From Achromobacter seleniivolatilans (GTDB lineage Bacteria > Pseudomonadota > Gammaproteobacteria > Burkholderiales > Burkholderiaceae_B): DNA of 64,000 bases. The notes beneath the pieces were generated by a model that worked only from the letters and a program-made list of their open reading frames with translations, ran no database searches and was not told the DNA's origin. A program made the translations under genes and the position numbers. Positions 10,354-20,990 of this stretch are shown here, piece by piece (the stretch's first letter is position 1; each line of letters begins with the position of its first letter). The DNA lies in contig NZ_CP132976.1 in assembly GCF_030864005.1 (NCBI RefSeq), forward strand, positions 6,324,001 to 6,388,000. Reading direction: 5' to 3'.

Positions 10354-11121
10354 ATGAATTTGAACCCTCTCACGCCTCCGGTTGCGACTCCCGCCGTGGA
10401 TGCCGCACCCGGGCTGCCTGTGCCGGACGAAGTCCGCAACCCGTTTTCTCGCTTGACCTGGCTGTTGCTGGGTCTGGCGTTGGCGTTGGTGGCAGGCGCC
10501 TGCGCGCGCTGGGTGGATTTGCCCCTGGCGATATGGATCAAGCAATCGGTGTCTGATGGTGTGAACGAGTCGTTCGAATGGGTCGGGCAGCTGGGTGAAA
10601 GCGGCCCCTATATCGGTGTGGCGCTGGCTTTTTATGTCATCGGCCTGATTGGCCTGGCGCGCGGCTGGCGCAATCCCTTGCGCATGAGCTATGCAAGCAT
10701 GGCCCGGGGCAGCTTGTTCATGCTGTCCACGTTGGCGGTGGGCGGGCTGATTGTGCTGGTGCTGAAACGGTCGGTGGCTCGCGCCCGCCCCGAGCTGTTT
10801 TTTGAGAAGGGCATCTACGGCCTGGGTGAGTCCTTTTCACGCGTACAGCAGTTCAATTCCTTTCCGTCCAGCCACACTTACGCCGCGTTTGCCGTGGCTG
10901 TCGTGCTGGGTATTCTGGCGCCCAAGTGGCGCTGGCTGTTTTTGTCGCTGGGCGTACTGGTGGCGATAAGCCGGCTGGTGAATCTGGATCACTATTTGTC
11001 TGACGTCATGGTGGCGGCCGGTATTGCCCTGCTGGTGGGCCATGTGCTGGCGCCCCGCGTACTGGGCAGCAAGTACCAGTGGCCGCTGCGAGCGCCGTGG
11101 CGCTGGTGGAAAAAGGCGTGA
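10354..11121 (+). CDS. PAP2-family membrane phosphatase
   Basis: A 255-residue integral membrane lipid phosphatase of the PAP2 type. The three active-site motifs are present in order: KRSVARARP, FPSSHTYAAF and SRLVNLDHYLSD. Around them are five or six hydrophobic helices. The family includes phosphatidic acid, undecaprenyl diphosphate and PGP phosphatases. The substrate cannot be told from the sequence. It is divergent from miaB and single. Confidence 0.88.
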   Translation: MNLNPLTPPVATPAVDAAPGLPVPDEVRNPFSRLTWLLLGLALALVAGACARWVDLPLAIWIKQSVSDGVNESFEWVGQLGESGPYIGVALAFYVIGLIGLARGWRNPLRMSYASMARGSLFMLSTLAVGGLIVLVLKRSVARARPELFFEKGIYGLGESFSRVQQFNSFPSSHTYAAFAVAVVLGILAPKWRWLFLSLGVLVAISRLVNLDHYLSDVMVAAGIALLVGHVLAPRVLGSKYQWPLRAPWRWWKKA

Positions 11122-11140
11122 GGGTGTGCCAGGGATAAAA

Positions 11141-11175
11141 CAAGGGCCGCAGTTCAAATCGCGGCCCTTGTTCTT
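11141..11175. terminator. Bidirectional terminator between PAP2 gene and alaX
   Basis: A perfect 10-bp stem (CAAGGGCCGC at 11141-11150 with GCGGCCCTTG at 11161-11170) and a 10-base loop. A T-rich tail follows on the plus strand (TTCTT) and on the minus strand (TTTTA). It serves two convergent genes. Confidence 0.75.
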
Positions 11176-11201
11176 GGGTGGCCGCTGACCGCCCAGGGGC
11201 T

Positions 11202-11912
11202 TTACGCGAACGTCACGACCACGCGCCGGTTCGTGCGGCTTTTCTTCTCAATTTTCGTGATGACCACCGGGCCGATCTCACCCGTGTTGGCCACGTGCGT
11301 GCCGCCACAGGGCTGGCGGTCGACGCCAGGGATCTCGATGATTCGAATCTTGCTCGTCCCGGCTGGCGGCGCGGCGCCCACTGTACGCACCAGGTCGGGT
11401 TGCGCGGCCAATTCTTCCGGGGTAATGCCGTTGACAGCGATGTCGATGCGGGTGTCGATCAGGGCGTTGAGGCGGTCAGTCAGATCGGCTTTTTCCAGCG
11501 TGGATTCGGGCAAATCAAAATCGATGCGCGCGGAATCGGGCGAGATGCTGCATCCGGTCACCGGAGCGGGTACCAGCGACCCCAGCAAGTGCAGACAGGT
11601 ATGCAGGCGCATCAGCCGATGGCGCCGCGGCCAGTCGATGGCCACTGTGACGCGGTCGCCCACTTGCAGCGTGATATCGCCGTCCAGCACATGCAGAATG
11701 CGTTGGCGGTCATCGGCATAGATGGTGTCAGTCAGCGGCAGGACGCGGCCGTCGGCCAAGGTGATGGTGCCAGCGTCGCCGGCCTGGCCGCCGCTGCGCG
11801 CATAGCAGACGGTTTCGTCCAGTTCGATGCCCTCGGGATTGACGGCGATGACGGTGGCGTCGCACTGGCCCAGATAGGGCTCGTCATCGAATCGTTTGTA
11901 GGTGGCGGGCAT
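11202..11912 (-). CDS. alaX: Alanyl-tRNA editing protein, AlaX type
   Basis: A 236-residue free-standing relative of the AlaRS editing domain, which removes Ser or Gly from mischarged tRNA-Ala. Zinc ligands are visible as HTCLH (in MRLHTCLHLL) and CGGTH (in QPCGGTHVANT). The N-terminal part (MPATYKRFDDEPYL to about 95) is the beta-barrel domain seen in AlaX-M. The ATG at 11912 has GGAGA about ten bases upstream. A longer in-frame reading to 12224 is rejected because it runs through the next gene. Probably cotranscribed with the glyoxalase-like gene 47 bases upstream. Confidence 0.9.
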   Translation of the reverse strand: MPATYKRFDDEPYLGQCDATVIAVNPEGIELDETVCYARSGGQAGDAGTITLADGRVLPLTDTIYADDRQRILHVLDGDITLQVGDRVTVAIDWPRRHRLMRLHTCLHLLGSLVPAPVTGCSISPDSARIDFDLPESTLEKADLTDRLNALIDTRIDIAVNGITPEELAAQPDLVRTVGAAPPAGTSKIRIIEIPGVDRQPCGGTHVANTGEIGPVVITKIEKKSRTNRRVVVTFA

Positions 11913-11959
11913 GGGCAGGTCTCCGGTTTGGGTTGTTGAATTGTTGTTATGTCTTGCGC

Positions 11960-12637
11960 TTACGCAAGGGTCTTCAAACCTTGCGGCGTGTCGATTTGAG
12001 CGCGCAAGCGGGGTGGTCCGTTGGATTGTTCCAGGTCTATCAGGGTCTCTGCGCCCATCCAGGTCAGGCCCTGGCGCAGCAGGCCGGCCTGAGGGTGGCT
12101 GCCCGTCAGGCGGGCAAGCTTCAAGGGCTGGCGCGGCAGGCTCACGCCTGGGTAGGCGTCCACGTCCCATTGGATCAGGGTGGGCAAGAGTCCGTCGCCA
12201 ACGGTATGACCGGCTTCGTGCCATGCCGGCAGGCTGCCGTCGTCCGGTACGGTCAGACGCCAGCGCAAATCGCCGCGCGTCATTGGAATGACAGGCGCGA
12301 TGCGATCAGGGTGTTCAGCCTGCATGCGGGTCAGATCCAGCGGGGCTTCGACTCGCGCTGCCCAGTGGGCCAGAAACGGCCCTTGCTCCAGCCGCGCACG
12401 AATGTCGCCCTGATCCAATCCAAACCAGCGCGGCCGCTCGGGCGGAGGCGCATCGGGATCGATGGCAATCACTTCCAGATAAACGCCGTCCGCCAGGCCC
12501 AGCACCCGGTTATGGGTACCCATGCGCGGATGCGCTCCGCCGGCCTGCGGCGCAATGCCCAGCAGTTCGGCCACATATTCTGTGCCGCTGGCAAGGTCAG
12601 CCGCGGCGATGACGAGATGATCAATGGATAGTTTCAT
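11960..12637 (-). CDS. Glyoxalase-like (VOC superfamily) protein
   Basis: A 225-residue soluble protein of the Glyoxalase_3-like type. The opening KLSIDHLVIAAADLASG and the block VYLEVIAIDPDAPPP are characteristic of the family. The paired beta-alpha-beta units of the VOC fold fit the length. The substrate is unknown; relatives are annotated only by domain. It starts at the ATG at 12637 and lies 47 bases upstream of alaX in the same direction, so the two probably share a transcript. Confidence 0.78.
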   Translation of the reverse strand: MKLSIDHLVIAAADLASGTEYVAELLGIAPQAGGAHPRMGTHNRVLGLADGVYLEVIAIDPDAPPPERPRWFGLDQGDIRARLEQGPFLAHWAARVEAPLDLTRMQAEHPDRIAPVIPMTRGDLRWRLTVPDDGSLPAWHEAGHTVGDGLLPTLIQWDVDAYPGVSLPRQPLKLARLTGSHPQAGLLRQGLTWMGAETLIDLEQSNGPPRLRAQIDTPQGLKTLA

Positions 12638-12713
12638 GGTGTGCCTATGGTAGCGAATGCTGGAACATTCGTACCCGTACACCGGTAACAGGCTAAGCAG
12701 TACAGTGGCCGCT

Positions 12714-13028
12714 TCACGCCGTGACGGTGATGCCGGCGGTCTCGGATTGGCGCGCTTTGCGAACCCGGATCTCTACATGCTGATCCAGGCACACCAACGC
12801 CTGCATAAGCCGTTCCAGAGAAACGTTCAGCAGCTTGTAGCGCCGGATTTGCGAGACCTTGGGCTGGGTCATGCCAGTCAGCGCGGCAACTTCAGTTTGA
12901 TTCAAGCCGCGCTGATCGATGAGATCGTTGAACTTGACGGCCAATTGGACTTTCGCGGTCAGGTCAGCGGCATCTTCAAAGCCCAGGTCATAGAGGACGT
13001 TGTCGGTGCCAGTGTTGGATTTGGTCAA
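12714..13028 (-). CDS. XRE-family antitoxin (HigA-like)
   Basis: A 104-residue DNA-binding protein with a helix-turn-helix at about residues 38-75 (LNQTEVAALTGMTQPKVSQIRR), of the HTH_37/XRE type common as antitoxins. It starts with TTG at 13028, supported by AGGAG six bases upstream. The TTG overlaps the stop of the upstream toxin gene (TTGA). Toxin first, antitoxin second is the HigBA order. It probably neutralises the toxin and represses the shared promoter. Confidence 0.85.
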   Translation of the reverse strand: MTKSNTGTDNVLYDLGFEDAADLTAKVQLAVKFNDLIDQRGLNQTEVAALTGMTQPKVSQIRRYKLLNVSLERLMQALVCLDQHVEIRVRKARQSETAGITVTA

Positions 13029-13393
13029 GGGACGCTCCTGTTTGGGCCGTGACGGGCCAGTACTTGTTTCAACCGCCTTCGGATCATTTCGATGTCAGGT
13101 CTGGGCGTGCTGATTCCGGATTTGGATTTCTTTTGAAATGCGTGCAACACATGAACGGCATTGCCGATCTGCAAGGCATATACCGCGCGATACGTGTCGC
13201 CTGCTTCGTCTTCGGTAAGTTCGTAAATGCCGGAGCCCAGGCCCGTCCAGGGTTTGGCCGAGTCAGGCCAGCGGCCCAACTGAACGACATGCAAGCGCAT
13301 TCCCATGCATTTTTGAACAGGGATGGGGAACGTCTTGAAGTCCTTCTTGGATGAGCCTTCCCAGAAAAGCGGCTTGGGGTTTTCCGTTACCAT
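13025..13393 (-). CDS. RelE/HigB-like toxin (phage Gp49-like)
   Basis: A 122-residue member of the Gp49-like/RelE toxin superfamily, probably a ribosome-dependent mRNA interferase. The family text is RLHVVQLGRWPDSAKP, then GIYELTEDEAGDTYRAVY, then VHVLHAFQKKSKSG, and the C-terminal helix DIEMIRRRLK. These contain the conserved basic and aromatic residues, including FQKKS. The start is the ATG at 13393 (MVTENPKPLFW). It overlaps the antitoxin gene by four bases. The A/T-rich upstream region differs from the GC-rich neighbours, which fits horizontal gain. Confidence 0.86.
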   Translation of the reverse strand: MVTENPKPLFWEGSSKKDFKTFPIPVQKCMGMRLHVVQLGRWPDSAKPWTGLGSGIYELTEDEAGDTYRAVYALQIGNAVHVLHAFQKKSKSGISTPRPDIEMIRRRLKQVLARHGPNRSVP

Positions 13394-13396
13394 GAA

Positions 13397-13417
13397 ATAT
13401 ACCTGTTCGGATATATA
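13397..13417 (-). promoter_or_regulatory. Candidate operator/promoter of the toxin-antitoxin pair
   Basis: An imperfect dyad ATATACC-TGTTC-GGATATAT directly upstream of the toxin ATG, in an A/T-rich patch. Type II antitoxins commonly bind such dyads over their own promoter. The position and symmetry support this, but the operator role is inferred. Confidence 0.4.
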
Positions 13418-13525
13418 AGTCAATGAGCCTTGCGGCGAGAACGGACAAAGTAGCCGCATCCAGGACGACACGACTATTCGTAGAGACCGAAGCCGGCCGA
13501 CGTTCACCGCCACGCCAGAAAGCAA

Positions 13526-13551
13526 AAAACCCGTCGCAAGCGACGGGTTTT
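13526..13551 (-). terminator. Terminator downstream of secF
   Basis: A perfect 12-base inverted repeat AAAACCCGTCGC / GCGACGGGTTTT with a 2-base centre. On the minus strand it ends in TTTTTTGCTTT. It closes the leftward queA-tgt-yajC-secD-secF block and separates it from the toxin-antitoxin genes. Confidence 0.85.
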
Positions 13552-13581
13552 GCTTTGAAGCGTGAAGTTGTCGAAGAGGCC

Positions 13582-14517
13582 TTAAGCGACTTCGCCTTCC
13601 TCGCCATCTTTCTTGACCGGCTTGATCAGGTCTTCGCGCGTGACGCCCATCCACATGGCCAGCGCGGCGGCGACGAACACCGACGAATAGATGCCGAACC
13701 AGATGCCGATGGTCAGCGCCATGGCGAAGTAGTGCAGGGTGGGGCCGCCAAAGAACAGCATGGCCAGCACCATCATCTGCGTCGAACCGTGAGTGATGAT
13801 GGTTCGCGAGATGGTTTGGGTAATAGCGCTGTTGATGACTTCTTGCACATCCGCTTTGCGGTACTTGCGGAAGTTCTCGCGGATACGATCCATGATGACC
13901 ACGGATTCGTTTACGGAGTACCCCAGCACCGCCAGCACGCCCGCCAACACCGACAGCGAGAACTCCCACTGGAAGAAGGCGAAGAAGCCCAGGATGATCA
14001 CCACATCGTGCAGGTTGGCGATCACGCCAGCGACGGCGAACTTCCATTCAAACCGGAAGCCCAGGTACACCATGATGCCGATCACCACCACCAACAAAGC
14101 CATCAGGCCGTTGTGCAGCAGTTCCTGACCAACCTGCGGACCCACGAATTCCACGCGGCGCAGTTGAACGCCCGAATCGGCGGTCTTGAGCGCGGCCATG
14201 ACGGTTTCGCTCTGGGTTGCCGATGTCTGGCCTTCTTGCAGCGGCAGACGGATCATGACGTCGTGCGAGGTGCCGAAGTTCTGCACCTGGAAGTCGGTGT
14301 AGCCCAGTTTGGACACCACGCCGCGCACGTTTTCAAGCTGCGCCGTCTGGGCGTAGTTGACTTCCATGACCGTGCCGCCGGTGAACTCGATCGACAGGTG
14401 GAAACCGCGGGTAAGAATGAAGAAGACCGCCAGAACAAACGTGACGAGACTGATGATGTTCAGCACCAATGCGTGGCGCATGAACGGGATGGTGCGGTGA
14501 ATCCGGAAAAATTCCAT
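13582..14517 (-). CDS. secF: Protein translocase subunit SecF
   Basis: A 311-residue inner-membrane subunit that works with SecD to pull exported proteins across the SecYEG channel using the proton gradient. One N-terminal helix (about 17-37) is followed by a periplasmic part with FTGGTVMEV, then five helices from about 130 containing the SecF family stretch NLHDVVIILGFFAF and SVNESVVIMDRIREN. A basic/acidic tail ends the protein. The start at 14517 is MEFFRIHRTIPFM. It lies 54 bases after secD, with a hairpin in the gap. Confidence 0.96.
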   Translation of the reverse strand: MEFFRIHRTIPFMRHALVLNIISLVTFVLAVFFILTRGFHLSIEFTGGTVMEVNYAQTAQLENVRGVVSKLGYTDFQVQNFGTSHDVMIRLPLQEGQTSATQSETVMAALKTADSGVQLRRVEFVGPQVGQELLHNGLMALLVVVIGIMVYLGFRFEWKFAVAGVIANLHDVVIILGFFAFFQWEFSLSVLAGVLAVLGYSVNESVVIMDRIRENFRKYRKADVQEVINSAITQTISRTIITHGSTQMMVLAMLFFGGPTLHYFAMALTIGIWFGIYSSVFVAAALAMWMGVTREDLIKPVKKDGEEGEVA

Positions 14518-14542
14518 TTTTCGCCTTCGGTTCTTTTCTGTG

Positions 14543-14573
14543 GCGGACGGCTTGCGCCGTCCGCTTTATTTTC
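14543..14573. other. Hairpin in the secD-secF spacer
   Basis: A perfect 9-bp stem (GCGGACGGC at 14543-14551, GCCGTCCGC at 14556-14564) with loop TTGC. A T-run (TTTATTTT) follows only on the plus strand, antisense to secDF. On the sense strand there is no T-run, so it is more likely an RNA-stabilising or translational element than a terminator of secD. Confidence 0.6.
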
Positions 14574-16452
14574 AGTTTGCCTTCGGTTTCCAGACTTCGC
14601 CGATGGAGATCGTGGTGAGCTTCTTCTTGCGGCCGTAGTACAGGTTGGCCAGGGCGCGCACGCCCACCACCGATGAGAACATCGAGGTCAGGATGCCCAG
14701 GCAGTGCACCACCGCGAAGCCCCGGATCGGACCCGAGCCGAAGGCCAGCAGCGCCAGACCGACGATCAAAGTCGTGAGGTTCGAGTCAAGAATCGTGCCC
14801 CAGGCGCGTTCAAAACCGTGGTGAATGGCCTGTTGCGGAGTGGCCCCCGCGCGCAGCTCTTCCCGTATCCGCTCGTTGATCAGCACGTTTGAGTCAATGG
14901 CCATGCCCAGCGTCAGCGCGATAGCGGCGATACCAGGCAGGGTGAGCGTGGCTTGCAGCATGGACAAGAGCGCCAGCAGCAACAGCACGTTCAGCGTCAG
15001 GCCGACCGTGGAGAAGACACCGAACAAGTGGTAGTACAGGATGATGAACGCGGCGATTGCCAGGAAGCCGTACAGCGTCGAATGGAAGCCCTTCGAGATG
15101 TTGTCGGCGCCCAGGCTCGGGCCGATGGTGCGTTCTTCGATGATGGACATCGGTGCAGCCAGCGCACCAGCGCGCAACAGCAGCGCGGTGTCGGCGGCTT
15201 CTTCGGAGCTCATGCTGCCCGAAATCTGCACCTGGCCGCCAGCGATTTCGCTGCGGATGACCGGTGCCGTGACCACTTCGCCCTTGCCGTTTTCAAACAG
15301 CAGGATGGCCATGCGCTTGTTGATGTTGTCGCGGGTAACGTCGCGGAAAATGCGGGCGCCCTTGGAATCCAGCGTCAGGTGGACAGCGGCCTGCTGGGTT
15401 TGCGAATCGCGGCCGGGTTGGGCGTCTTGCAGGTTTTCACCCGTCAGGACAACCTGGCGGCGCACCAGAATCGGACGGCCGTCGCGATCGTTGTAGCGTT
15501 CCAGACCGAAGGGCACGGAGCCGCCCAGCAGCGCGGCTTGCGCGGTGGGGGAGTCGTCAACCATGCGGATTTCCAGCGTGGCGGTACGGCCCAGCAATTC
15601 CTTGGCCTTGGCCACGTCCTGCACGCCGGGCAACTGCACCACGATACGGTCGGCGCCTTGCTGCTGGATGACCGGTTCGGCCACGCCCAGCTCGTTGATC
15701 CGGTTGTGCAGAGTGTTGATGTTCTGCTTGAGCGCCGAATCTTGCACGCGTTGGACCGCGGCGGGGTTCAGCGCGCCGAGCAGCACTTGCTTGCCGTTTT
15801 CTTCGCGTTCGACAAACTCCAGGTCAGGCAGACGCGTGCGCAGCGTGGAAATGGCGCGGTCGCGGTCGTCGGTGTTGGCGAAGGTCGCGGCAATGCCCAT
15901 GCCAGAGCGTTCGACGCCGGCCACATTGATCTTCTGGTCACGCAGCACCGAACGCACGTCGGCGGACAGCGAATCGTAGCGGGCGGTCAGAGCGCCCTGC
16001 ATGTCGACTTGCAAAAGGAAGTGCACGCCGCCGCGCAGGTCCAGGCCCAGGTACATGGGCTTGGGGGCGAACCAGCCGAGCGAGCGCATCCACGGGGGGG
16101 AGGCAGGCAGCAGGTTCAGCGCCACGGTGTAGTGCGCGTCGCCAGGAGTCGTGTTGAGTGTTTTGTCGATCAGGTCGCGCGCTTGCAATTGCAGGTCGGT
16201 CGACGTGAAACGGGCACGCACGGTGCCCAGGGTGCCGTTCTGTTCAAAGAAGACCCCTTCGTTCGGGATCTTGGCGTCCGTCAGGATTTGCTCGACCCGG
16301 CTCAGCATGGCCGGGTCAACCTTGATGGTGGCCTTGGCGCTGGAAACCTGGACGGCAGGGGACTCGCCGTAGAAATTCGGAAGCGTGTACAGCAGGCCAA
16401 TGATGACCGCGATCAGGACCGTAATGTACTTCCAGAGGGGATAGCGGTTCAT
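14572..16452 (-). CDS. secD: Protein translocase subunit SecD
   Basis: A 626-residue inner-membrane subunit of SecDF-YajC. An N-terminal helix (about 7-25) precedes a large periplasmic region with P1 features (GLDLRGGVHFLLQVD at about 135). The C-terminal membrane block of the RND type begins near 455 and includes ALTLGMAIDSNVLINERIREE. The start at 16452 is MNRYPLWKYITVLIA. It lies between yajC and secF in the usual order; 110 bases with two hairpins separate it from yajC. Confidence 0.97.
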   Translation of the reverse strand: MNRYPLWKYITVLIAVIIGLLYTLPNFYGESPAVQVSSAKATIKVDPAMLSRVEQILTDAKIPNEGVFFEQNGTLGTVRARFTSTDLQLQARDLIDKTLNTTPGDAHYTVALNLLPASPPWMRSLGWFAPKPMYLGLDLRGGVHFLLQVDMQGALTARYDSLSADVRSVLRDQKINVAGVERSGMGIAATFANTDDRDRAISTLRTRLPDLEFVEREENGKQVLLGALNPAAVQRVQDSALKQNINTLHNRINELGVAEPVIQQQGADRIVVQLPGVQDVAKAKELLGRTATLEIRMVDDSPTAQAALLGGSVPFGLERYNDRDGRPILVRRQVVLTGENLQDAQPGRDSQTQQAAVHLTLDSKGARIFRDVTRDNINKRMAILLFENGKGEVVTAPVIRSEIAGGQVQISGSMSSEEAADTALLLRAGALAAPMSIIEERTIGPSLGADNISKGFHSTLYGFLAIAAFIILYYHLFGVFSTVGLTLNVLLLLALLSMLQATLTLPGIAAIALTLGMAIDSNVLINERIREELRAGATPQQAIHHGFERAWGTILDSNLTTLIVGLALLAFGSGPIRGFAVVHCLGILTSMFSSVVGVRALANLYYGRKKKLTTISIGEVWKPKAN

Positions 16453-16484
16453 TGCCGGCTACTTCATGTAAGAGTGATAAAAGG

Positions 16485-16555
16485 GCCGCCCGAGCGGCGA
16501 GCGCGGCGGGCGGCGTAGGCGTCATCTGGGATAAGAGCCCCAATGGGGCTCTTAT
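16485..16555 (-). other. Two hairpins in the yajC-secD spacer
   Basis: First hairpin (sense order): a perfect 11-bp stem ATAAGAGCCCC (16531-16541) / GGGGCTCTTAT (16545-16555) with a 3-base loop. Second: GCCGCCC (16485-16491) with GGGCGGC (16508-16514) around a G/C-rich loop. Neither has a T-run on the sense strand. They may protect yajC mRNA or reduce readthrough into secD. Confidence 0.6.
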
Positions 16556-16562
16556 GAGACGC

Positions 16563-16907
16563 TTACAGGGCCTTGATGGTTCCCTTGGGCAGCACGGTCG
16601 AAACCGACGACTTCTGCATGATGACTTCGACAGGCTTGTCGGCCAGTTCGGAGACTTCAACGGTCACGTAGCTGTCGTTGACCTTGGTGACCTTGCCCAG
16701 CATGCCGCCAGCGGTAACCACTTCGTCGCCCTTGGCCAGAGCGGCGATCAGGTTACGGTGTTCCTTTTGACGCTTCATCTGCGGACGGATCATCAGGAAG
16801 TAGAGGATCACGAACATCAGAACGATGGGCAGCATGCCCATCAACGCGTTGCCTTCCGGGGCGGCAGCCTGGGCCACGACGAGGCTGGCGGTATCGATAA
16901 CGGACAT
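16563..16907 (-). CDS. yajC: Sec translocon accessory protein YajC
   Basis: A 114-residue single-pass inner-membrane protein that joins SecDF. The membrane helix is at about 24-42 (MLPIVLMFVILYFLMIRPQ), followed by the conserved cytoplasmic RPQMKRQKEHRNLIAAL and GDEVVTAGGMLGKV. The length is normal. The start at 16907 has GGAGAAT upstream. It sits 398 bases after tgt, a larger gap than usual in this cluster, so it may have its own promoter. Confidence 0.96.
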   Translation of the reverse strand: MSVIDTASLVVAQAAAPEGNALMGMLPIVLMFVILYFLMIRPQMKRQKEHRNLIAALAKGDEVVTAGGMLGKVTKVNDSYVTVEVSELADKPVEVIMQKSSVSTVLPKGTIKAL

Positions 16908-17305
16908 TGAATTCTCCTGCGTTTAAGTCTGTTTGGGTTGTTTGTTGCTATGGCTTTTTGGCCCTTTCCATGGGGCGCCGGCGCGAACCAGCACCACGGA
17001 CAGGATGATTGTTATGCGGGCATAACTCTCTTTATAGCCTTCTTCGTAGCTGTGTTTTTATGCACCCATCCCCGCGCGAGCCATGGATAGGGCAAGCCGA
17101 CTATTGTATATAGGTTATTGCCACCCTTTCACTAGGGGGTCTACCCAGGCGATTGGGGCGGCTACCGATATTCAATGGGCGATCTTTCCGCTAAATGGGG
17201 GCAAAGCCGTCAGGCAAAAGCCCCCCGTACAAAAAAATGTCGTCTTGCGGCGCTCGCAAATCGGGCTTTCCGCCTCTGAGCGCGCCAAGTGACTTGCAAC
17301 CCTGC
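16908..17305. other. 398-base spacer between tgt and yajC
   Basis: No gene is seen. On the minus strand a weak hairpin (TTGCG/CGCAA, 17245-17259) precedes a T7 run (17237-17231), a possible terminator for queA-tgt. Further on is a 10-bp dyad GGGTCTACCC (17137-17146) and a possible -10 box TACAAT (17108-17103). Together these suggest a separate promoter for yajC-secD-secF. All are weak individually. Confidence 0.4.
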
Positions 17306-19497
<2,192 letters not shown>

Positions 19498-19744
19498 GCG
19501 GGTATCTGTCTGTCAGAGGGGGCGCCAAGCGGCAAAAGCGCGCGCCGCGCCAGCCAGGCTGGCTTGAGGCAACCGGCTATTGTAATGAAGACAGTTAATA
19601 GGGGCGGAACAGGGGGGAGTGACTGCCAGTGGAGCACGACGATATTGCCAGCCACAGCCGGGATTCCAGGCGTATAACTGCGTTCTACGCCGTAGCGGAT
19701 CGGCGCAATCCATAACGATATCCGCGCACCCAAGGAGACTCCGC

Positions 19745-20899
19745 ATGATTTCACGCCGTACCCTGATGGCCGCCGCGCTGGCGGCCTTGCTGGCAGCGGG
19801 CGCCGCCCCGGCGCTGGCGCAAGTAAAGATTGGCGCTACCCTGTCCACCACCGGCCCCCAGGCGTCGCTGGGCATCCCCGAGCGCAACACCATCAGCCTG
19901 CTGCCCACCGAAATCGGCGGAGTGAAGGTCGAGTACATCGTGTTGGATGACGCGTCGGACACGACCCGCGCGGTCAGTAATTCCCACAAGCTGATTTCCG
20001 AAAACAACGTCGACCTGATCGTAGGGTCCACCACCACGCCCAACACGATGGCCATGCTGGACACGGTGGCCACCGGGGCCACGCCGGTGATCACGCTGGC
20101 GTCGTCGGCCCGCCTGATCGACCCGGTGGACGACAAGCGGCGGTGGGTGTTCAAAACGCCGCACTCTGACTCCCTGATGGCCGAGGGCATTGCGCGCCAC
20201 GCCGCCGCCAATGGCGTAAAGAAATTGGGTTTTGTCGGTTTCAACAACGCGCTGGGTGAGACGTTCTGGGTAGAAATCGAAAAAGCCGCCAAAAAGCATG
20301 GCATCGAGGTCGTTGGCAGGGAGAGCTTTGCGCCTACCGACACGTCCGCAGTCGCCCAGACACTGAAGTTGATTGGCGCCGCGCCGGATGCCGTTGTGGT
20401 GGGGGCCTCCGGCACGCCAGCCGCCATGCCTGCCCGTGCGCTGCGCGAACGCGGCTTCAAGGGCAAGATTTACTTCAACCACGGCGTAGCCAATAGCGAT
20501 TTCCTGCGCGTGTGCGGACCCGCTTGCGAAGGCGCGTGGGTGCCGGTGGGGCCAGTGATGGTGGCGGACTTGCTGCCGGACACCAACCCGGTCAAGGCTA
20601 CCGCCCAGGGATTTGCCAAAAAGTATGAGGCCGCCAATGGCGCGGGCAGCGTGTCTCTGTTTGCCGCCTACACCTGGGATGTGGGTCTGTTGTTGCAACA
20701 GGCAATTCCCGTGGCGTTGAAATCCGCCAAGCCCGGCACCCCCGAGTTCCGCGCTGCCCTGCGCGACGCGCTGGAAAACATCAAGAACCTGCCGACGGCG
20801 ACGGGAGTGGTCACCATGAGCCCTACCGACCACAACGGGCTGGATGAGCGGGCTTTGGTCATGGCGACCGTGGCGTCGGGCAAGTGGAAATTGCAGTAA
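19745..20899 (+). CDS. Branched-chain amino acid-type ABC transporter substrate-binding protein
   Basis: A 384-residue periplasmic binding protein of the LivK/type I fold. The signal peptide is clear: MISRRTLM, a hydrophobic stretch and cleavage after APALA at about residue 25. KIGATLSTTGPQASLGIPE opens the mature ligand-binding domain, and an ABC_Peripla_BP_6 pattern continues to the end. The start at 19745 has AAGGAG eight bases upstream. No permease or ATPase genes are adjacent, so it is an orphan binding protein, as is common in Bordetella relatives. The ligand is unknown. Confidence 0.85.
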   Translation: MISRRTLMAAALAALLAAGAAPALAQVKIGATLSTTGPQASLGIPERNTISLLPTEIGGVKVEYIVLDDASDTTRAVSNSHKLISENNVDLIVGSTTTPNTMAMLDTVATGATPVITLASSARLIDPVDDKRRWVFKTPHSDSLMAEGIARHAAANGVKKLGFVGFNNALGETFWVEIEKAAKKHGIEVVGRESFAPTDTSAVAQTLKLIGAAPDAVVVGASGTPAAMPARALRERGFKGKIYFNHGVANSDFLRVCGPACEGAWVPVGPVMVADLLPDTNPVKATAQGFAKKYEAANGAGSVSLFAAYTWDVGLLLQQAIPVALKSAKPGTPEFRAALRDALENIKNLPTATGVVTMSPTDHNGLDERALVMATVASGKWKLQ

Positions 20900-20990
20900 T
20901 CCGGGAAAGGGCGGGGTAGCTCCCGCCCGTAACTGTCCCAGGTTTTGTATGCTCTCGGTTTTGCAGGACAAGCAACCAGGTGGGCGTGGC

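Noticed and set aside
13394..14047. In-frame extension of the toxin gene to 14047
   Set aside because: It runs antisense-frame through the terminator and secF. The toxin family begins near the ATG at 13393.
14953..16518. A 521-codon open frame antisense to secD
   Set aside because: Composition is Gln/His/Arg-rich and unlike a protein; SecD motifs cover the other strand.
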